From positions 1 through 10,535 of the forward strand of contig VHBM01000037.1 in NCBI GenBank assembly GCA_016871975.1: DNA of 10,535 bases, given 5' to 3'. The first letter of the stretch is position 1; every line of letters begins with the position of its first letter. The notes beneath the pieces are model-generated. The model was given only the letters and a program-made list of their open reading frames with translations, searched no databases and was not told the origin of the DNA. The DNA is from Nitrososphaerota archaeon (lineage in GTDB: Archaea; Thermoproteota; Nitrososphaeria; Nitrososphaerales; Nitrosopumilaceae). Below, piece by piece: positions 6,915 to 10,535 of the stretch. Position numbers and translations under genes: made by a program.

Positions 6915-8207
6915 TTAGTAAAGATAGCTCATCAGTTTGATTTGGTCTTCAGTTGTGATTATGTTCTTTGCTGTGAGAAGCTCAAGTAATTCCTTAAACA
7001 TGGCCTTGTATTCTTCTGGAATTCCTACTTGCCCTGCCTCACCTGGTGGACCTGGTGGACCTCTTGGACCTGGTGGACCTGGGAGACCTTGTTCTCCTGG
7101 CTCACCTTGTGGACCTGGCTGACCTCTTGGACCCTGTGGGCCCTGTGAACCTTGTGGACCTTGCACACCTTGTGGACCTGGTGGACCCTTCTCTCCTGGT
7201 GGGCCTTGTAGTCCTCGCTCGCCTGTTGGACCTTGTGGACCTCTTGGACCTTTTTCACCGCGTTCTCCTATTGGGCCTGTTACTCCCTTGTCGCCTTTGT
7301 CACCCATAGGACCTTGAGGACCTTTATCTCCCTGAGGTCCAGGAATTCCTGTTAATCCTTTATCACCAGCAGGTCCTTGCGGGCCTTGTGTTCCTTTTTC
7401 GCCTGGAGGACCTTTTTCACCTGTTGGCCCTTTTGAGCCTCGCTCTCCTGCAGCACCTAGAATTCCCTTGTCACCTGGCGGACCTGGAATTCCAGTAGGG
7501 CCTTTTTCTCCTCGCTCGCCCGGTGTACCTGTTACTCCCTTGTCGCCTTTATCACCAGGATGGCCTTTTTCTCCTCGCTCGCCTTTTTCTCCAGGCGGTC
7601 CCTTGTCACCACGTTCGCCTTTATCACCGGTAGGACCTTTGTCGCCCTTGTCACCTTTATCACCACGTGCACCCTTGTCACCTGTTAGTCCCTTGTCGCC
7701 TTTATCGCCTGGCGGACCTGGAGGGCCCTTGTCTCCTGGCTGGCCTGCCGGACCTCTTTGACCCTGTGGACCTAGAGGACCTGGTGGTCCTTGTGGACCT
7801 TTTGGACCAGATGGGCCACGTGTTCCATATTGTAATATATCAAAATCTTTTGGAACCGATTTTTTTTCTGCAACTTTGGCAGGCTTTTTGCCCTCTTTTT
7901 TCATCTCAGATACATCAACATCAAAAACTGTGTATGCTGAGGAAAACTTGTCAGAAACAATTATCCAAACAACATCAAGATCAAAAATTGTATCAGGTAG
8001 TGGATTGGCATCACTGCCTAAAACTGCGCTAAACTGTCTGTCAGTTACCCTTAGGTGAAAGTCTTCTTTCCATAGCGAGGAAAAGTTTTTTTCAATTAGA
8101 CTCTCGTCTGATGGTCTTGAATCAGATATGGCGATTTCAACTTCAAAGACGCCAGATGCCTGGCTAAAGGGGGAGGCACCCTGGACCTCGATTTTAGGCT
8201 TTGGCAA
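6915..8207 (-). CDS. Collagen-like (Gly-X-Y repeat) protein
   Basis: This 430-residue protein should form a homotrimeric collagen triple helix. Residues 1-127 are non-repetitive: a beta-rich part (about 16-100) with LWKEDFHLRV, FSAVLGSDANPLPDTIF and VVWIIVSDK resembles the domain that often precedes collagen or tail-fibre repeats in bacterial proteins (LWxExxxVxVxxGxFsvxLGxxxPLPxxlF), then a Lys-rich linker (101-120). Residues 128-397 are 90 perfect Gly-X-Y triplets without interruption. Residues 398-430 form a short helical domain containing NIITTED between two helices. I see no signal peptide, membrane anchor or sorting motif. The start is TTG at 8207; the frame is open further upstream but holds no ATG, GTG or TTG, and no start follows until after the first domain. 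No prolyl hydroxylase is nearby. Function is unknown: fibre, scaffold or surface material are all possible. Confidence 0.9.
   Translation of the reverse strand: MPKPKIEVQGASPFSQASGVFEVEIAISDSRPSDESLIEKNFSSLWKEDFHLRVTDRQFSAVLGSDANPLPDTIFDLDVVWIIVSDKFSSAYTVFDVDVSEMKKEGKKPAKVAEKKSVPKDFDILQYGTRGPSGPKGPQGPPGPLGPQGQRGPAGQPGDKGPPGPPGDKGDKGLTGDKGARGDKGDKGDKGPTGDKGERGDKGPPGEKGERGEKGHPGDKGDKGVTGTPGERGEKGPTGIPGPPGDKGILGAAGERGSKGPTGEKGPPGEKGTQGPQGPAGDKGLTGIPGPQGDKGPQGPMGDKGDKGVTGPIGERGEKGPRGPQGPTGERGLQGPPGEKGPPGPQGVQGPQGSQGPQGPRGQPGPQGEPGEQGLPGPPGPRGPPGPPGEAGQVGIPEEYKAMFKELLELLTAKNIITTEDQIKLMSYLY
7017..7826 (-). repeat. Uninterrupted collagen repeat tract, 90 Gly-X-Y triplets
   Basis: The tract is 270 codons with Gly at every third position. 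By my count GDK occurs 16 times, GPP 11, GPQ 10, GEK 7 and GER 6. The middle is rich in GDK, GEK and GER, while both ends are rich in GPP, GPQ and GPR. At DNA level there are imperfect 9- to 27-bp repeats, for example near-identical 27-bp segments at 7279-7305 and 7531-7557, and the tract is visibly richer in G and C than its surroundings. The opposite strand carries long artificial open frames as a result. Confidence 0.93.
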
Positions 8208-8324
8208 TATCGAGGATGTGATTATGAAGTATTTTTGTATTTGGTGTGTGTTGTTGTACCTGTAGCTTTGTTCTTTGAAACTTGAGTATAGTATTTATCT
8301 GAAAAATTTCCAATATCGGAATAG
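8208..8324. promoter_or_regulatory. Divergent promoter region between the collagen-like and TPR genes
   Basis: These 117 bp serve both directions. On the plus strand TATTTATC at 8292-8299 is a good TATA-like box centred 30 nt before the ATG of the TPR gene, with no Shine-Dalgarno in between, so that transcript should be leaderless or nearly so. On the minus strand a weaker A/T-rich element (AAAAATACTT, about 8228-8237) lies at a suitable distance from the TTG of the collagen-like gene. A purine-poor ACAACAACACACACC stretch (minus strand) lies upstream of it. Confidence 0.5.
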
Positions 8325-9422
8325 ATGAAAAAGCCGTTTGCAAAAAAGCCTCAAAAAGAGAAAATGCCAGAAGAGACAAGCCTGACAAATATAGATTATA
8401 ACAAAAACAAGCTTTTCAAAAAGGGCGTAAACCTCATGGCAGATGAAAAGCTTGAGGATGCGGCACGTGTCTTTGAGCAGGTATTAAGAATTGATCCTAA
8501 CCACGTTGACTCGCTTTTAAAATTAGGATATGCCAAGTTTCATCTTGACGATTATGAAGGGGCTATGAAAATTTATGATAGAATTTTAGATATTGATGTC
8601 ACAAACGCAGAAGCCTGGAATCTCAAAGGACTGGTTCATTATGAAAAGAAAAACTATTCCAAGGCACTTGACTGCGTTGAAAAGGCAATTGAATCAGACT
8701 CTACATACGGCATGGCATGGTACAACAAGGGATGTTTTCTTTCCTTGCTAAATCAGGTTCCCGAATCACTTGAGGCACTAAAGCGTGCAATTGAGATTGA
8801 TGTAAAAAATGCAAGAAAGGCAGTCAAAGACAAAGACTTTACAAATGTAAGACTAGAAGAAGGATTCAAGCGAATTGTTGAAGTTGTTGTGCTAGAATCA
8901 GTTAGACAAAACTATCATACAATTGGCTCCATAGTCTGGACCACATTTATTGATAAAAAAGAAGTCGAAGTTGCTTTGCAAAAATTACTTGAGAAAGGCT
9001 TGATTGTTAAAAATGAGAAAAAACAGGCGTTTCACAAAATCGATGTCTATGATCTTGCGCCAGAGATGGCTGAAAAAATCGGAACAGAAAAGAAGGGTCT
9101 TCTTGGCGTCAAAAAAAGACTTCCCAGTCCAATTAAAAATCTAAAAGAGCTCAGTCTTGCAATTCAAGATGTCAGGTCCTCAATTGAGGAAGAAGACATT
9201 GAAAAGACAATAAACAATTTTGATCTTTTTATTGATTCATCAAAATTTGGTCCGCAAATGATCGAGCAGTTTTTTGAAGAACATCGCGAAATCAGGCTGT
9301 GGAAAATCAGACTAAAGGACAAGGGAATTGATTATTTGCGCGAAAACAAGCAGAAAATGCTTACACTTTTTGATAACGTTGAAGCGGTAATAACAAAAAT
9401 GCTGCGAAACGAAGTAGCATAA
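8325..9422 (+). CDS. TPR-repeat protein with winged-helix-like middle domain
   Basis: This 365-residue protein begins with a Lys-rich tail (1-25), then about four tetratricopeptide repeats (residues 28-165), seen in GVNLMADEKLEDAARVFEQV, LGYAKFHLDDYEGAMKIY, KGLVHYEKKNYSKALDCV and KGCFLSLLNQVPESLEAL, each followed by the ID/SD turn typical of TPRs. Residues about 178-242 resemble a winged helix (IGSIVWTTFIDKKEVEVALQ then LLEKGLIVKNEKK). The last 100 residues are charged and helical and not recognised. TPRs bind protein partners, and the winged-helix-like part could bind nucleic acid or protein, so an adaptor or regulatory role is likely but unproven. ATG at 8325 sits 30 nt after a TATA-like box. 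Its end lies 2 nt from the convergent rhodanese gene. Confidence 0.82.
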   Translation: MKKPFAKKPQKEKMPEETSLTNIDYNKNKLFKKGVNLMADEKLEDAARVFEQVLRIDPNHVDSLLKLGYAKFHLDDYEGAMKIYDRILDIDVTNAEAWNLKGLVHYEKKNYSKALDCVEKAIESDSTYGMAWYNKGCFLSLLNQVPESLEALKRAIEIDVKNARKAVKDKDFTNVRLEEGFKRIVEVVVLESVRQNYHTIGSIVWTTFIDKKEVEVALQKLLEKGLIVKNEKKQAFHKIDVYDLAPEMAEKIGTEKKGLLGVKKRLPSPIKNLKELSLAIQDVRSSIEEEDIEKTINNFDLFIDSSKFGPQMIEQFFEEHREIRLWKIRLKDKGIDYLRENKQKMLTLFDNVEAVITKMLRNEVA

Positions 9423-9424
9423 GT

Positions 9425-10237
9425 TTATTCTGCTGACAAATCCCAATAGTTTGCGTTTTCTTGCTTTATTATTGGCTTGTTGAGATTTTTCCATTCCTTA
9501 AATGAGCGAACATACAGCTTTACGTTTGGATGATCAACTGACTTTAGTGCGTAATATGCAAGGCCAGATAGAGTCCCAACACTTCCACAATACGTAATCA
9601 CCTCTGCATCATTTCTTACATTTCGATTTTGTAAAAGGCGTTTTAGCTCGTCTTTTGGCCTTAGAATTTTATCAGCTGATGCAAGCGTTCTGTATGGGAT
9701 GTTTATTGCACCAGGGATATGCTGCTCTAGATAATTTAGGCGCTCTCTGTTATCAACTAGAATTACATTTTCTTTTTCCTTTGCCTTTTCAAGATAATCA
9801 GCTGTTGACAAAATATTAGGATGTAGCTTTAGTGAGTGATCCTTTTTGCTAAAGGATGGAACCTTTGTGTCATTTTCAAGACCAAGCGACTTCCACTGTC
9901 CATATGTTACATCAAGAAGCGAGACATCTTCATGGCCTATGTATTGTAAGGTCCATGCCACACGTGATGCTAGTGCACCAAACGTATCATCATACACTAC
10001 AACTGGCGTTTCATCATCGATTCCAAATGACTGTGCAATTTTTAACACCTTATCTGGGCTGTCATCAGCCAATAGGTTTGCAAGAGGAAGGTTTACAGCG
10101 TTTGGGATATGGTTTTGTTTGTAATCTTCTTCCCGTCTTACATCGATAACTCGTACACTGTTGTCTCTAAGCTCAGACCGTAGCGAGTCTGCGTCTATTG
10201 TAGTACGCAGAGTTTTTTCTCTGCTCAAGCAGCACAC
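9425..10237 (-). CDS. Two-domain rhodanese (thiosulfate/3-mercaptopyruvate-type sulfurtransferase)
   Basis: The enzyme transfers sulfane sulfur through a cysteine persulfide to cyanide, thiols or protein acceptors. The 270 residues hold two rhodanese domains. The N-terminal one (about 10-120) has the CH2A-like VIDVRREEDYKQNHIPNAVNLP but carries YDDTFGALASR where the active Cys loop would be, so it is structural, as in most tandem rhodaneses. The C-terminal one (about 140-258) has LVDNRERLNYLEQHIPGAINIP and the active loop with Cys217 in CGSVGT, close to the CGSGVT of SseA-type enzymes. The start is GTG at 10237 (13-nt overlap with the upstream reductase gene) or TTG at 10228 (4-nt TTGA overlap, with GGCGAG 10 nt before). 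The overlap with a sulfite/nitrite reductase gene ties it to sulfur assimilation. Confidence 0.9.
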   Translation of the reverse strand: MCCLSREKTLRTTIDADSLRSELRDNSVRVIDVRREEDYKQNHIPNAVNLPLANLLADDSPDKVLKIAQSFGIDDETPVVVYDDTFGALASRVAWTLQYIGHEDVSLLDVTYGQWKSLGLENDTKVPSFSKKDHSLKLHPNILSTADYLEKAKEKENVILVDNRERLNYLEQHIPGAINIPYRTLASADKILRPKDELKRLLQNRNVRNDAEVITYCGSVGTLSGLAYYALKSVDHPNVKLYVRSFKEWKNLNKPIIKQENANYWDLSAE

Positions 10238-10535
10238 TCGCCTTTTCCTGTTCTTGTATGATAGCTTGAATCGCTTCCATAGTCTGCATAAAAGTCCGCA
10301 TCCTGATCTTTTGTTGGAGGAATTGTTAGTGGTTCTAGGATTTTCTTAAAGTCATTTACAGATTTTATTTCCGAGTTTTCGTTTCCCTTGACAACTCGAT
10401 GAATCCATGAGGCTAGCGTGTCGTCTTGCTTTTTGTTTTTCTTGAACACTTCGATTATTTTCAAAATAATTGGAATTATTCGCTTTGCCGGGACACGTAA
10501 ACAGTTTACACCAAGCATTGCCTCTCCATCTGCTC
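10225..10535 (-). CDS. Sulfite/nitrite reductase (siroheme, 4Fe-4S), C-terminal fragment
   Basis: Only the last 102 codons are inside the window; the frame stays open to the right edge (ADGEAM precedes the LGVNCLRVPAKR segment). The LRVPAKRIIPIILKIIEVFKK segment fits the tail of the second ferredoxin-like domain of NirA/Sir proteins, and the end, with DADFYADYGSDSSY and the final GKGECAA, matches the D-x-x-F-x-D-W/Y-G ... G-x-GECA C-terminus of ferredoxin-dependent sulfite and nitrite reductases. The siroheme and 4Fe-4S cysteines would lie upstream, outside the window. Sulfite reduction for assimilation is the likelier role, given the overlapping sulfurtransferase gene; nitrite reduction cannot be excluded from this fragment. 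Confidence 0.75.
   Translation of the reverse strand, partial: ADGEAMLGVNCLRVPAKRIIPIILKIIEVFKKNKKQDDTLASWIHRVVKGNENSEIKSVNDFKKILEPLTIPPTKDQDADFYADYGSDSSYHTRTGKGECAA

Noticed and set aside
7468..7761. Plus-strand open frame rich in SPGGP/SPLSP repeats opposite the collagen tract, and others at 7046-7309 and 7667-8032
   Set aside because: These are antisense shadows of the Gly-X-Y coding repeat; the minus-strand frame has flanking non-repeat domains, a complete gene layout and regular Gly at every third codon.
7017..7826. Dense short DNA repeats that could suggest a CRISPR array or minisatellite
   Set aside because: The repeats follow a strict 9-base (three codon) rhythm inside an intact reading frame, with no constant direct repeat plus unique spacer pattern.
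6595..8207. Possible provirus or tail-fibre module around the collagen-like gene
   Set aside because: No capsid, terminase, portal, integrase or attachment-site duplication is seen, and both sides are archaeal housekeeping genes.
9503..10195. Missing Cys in the first rhodanese domain as a sign of decay
   Set aside because: Tandem rhodaneses normally have an inactive N-terminal domain; the C-terminal Cys loop is intact.

Overview
This window looks like the chromosome of an ammonia-oxidising archaeon of the Nitrososphaerota (Thaumarchaeota), probably of the low-GC Nitrosopumilus/Nitrosarchaeum type. The evidence is an archaeal-type tRNA m1A methyltransferase, a DRG-family (not Obg) GTPase with a TGS domain, a DUF504/MJ1316 protein, an archaeal HAD phosphoglycolate phosphatase, very tight gene packing, TATA-like boxes close to start codons, and many non-ATG starts. 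No rRNA, tRNA, CRISPR, insertion sequence or phage structural gene was seen.

Layout. (1) Bases 1-2184, minus strand: a gene for a predicted ribbon-helix-helix DNA-binding protein, then trmI (tRNA adenine-N1 methyltransferase), which overlaps the start of an NAD(P)H-hydrate dehydratase gene that runs off the left edge. (2) Bases 2185-2411: a divergent promoter region with a 16-bp inverted repeat, and a 39-codon gene for a zinc-finger-like protein. (3) Bases 2412-4981, minus: a HAD phosphatase gene followed 2 bp later by argS. (4) Bases 5071-6583, plus: a compact cluster of a DUF504 protein, a DRG GTPase and a 58-residue zinc ribbon, suggesting an RNA or translation module. (5) Bases 6595-8207, minus: a 430-residue collagen-like protein with 90 uninterrupted Gly-X-Y triplets, followed by a small unrecognised protein. 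(6) Bases 8325-9422, plus: a TPR/winged-helix protein with a good leaderless-type promoter, divergent from the collagen gene. (7) Bases 9425-10535, minus: the C-terminal end of a siroheme sulfite/nitrite reductase, overlapping a two-domain rhodanese sulfurtransferase, consistent with sulfur assimilation.

Most of the window is housekeeping. The exceptional locus is the collagen-like gene. It has a beta-rich N-terminal domain of the kind found in front of fibre and collagen repeats, a perfectly regular, charge-zoned triple-helix region, and a short helical C-terminal domain. No signal peptide or membrane segment is visible, so where the protein acts is an open question. Other points of interest are the palindrome beside the RHH gene, the DUF504-DRG-zinc ribbon cluster, and the fact that 8 of 13 visible starts are TTG or GTG.
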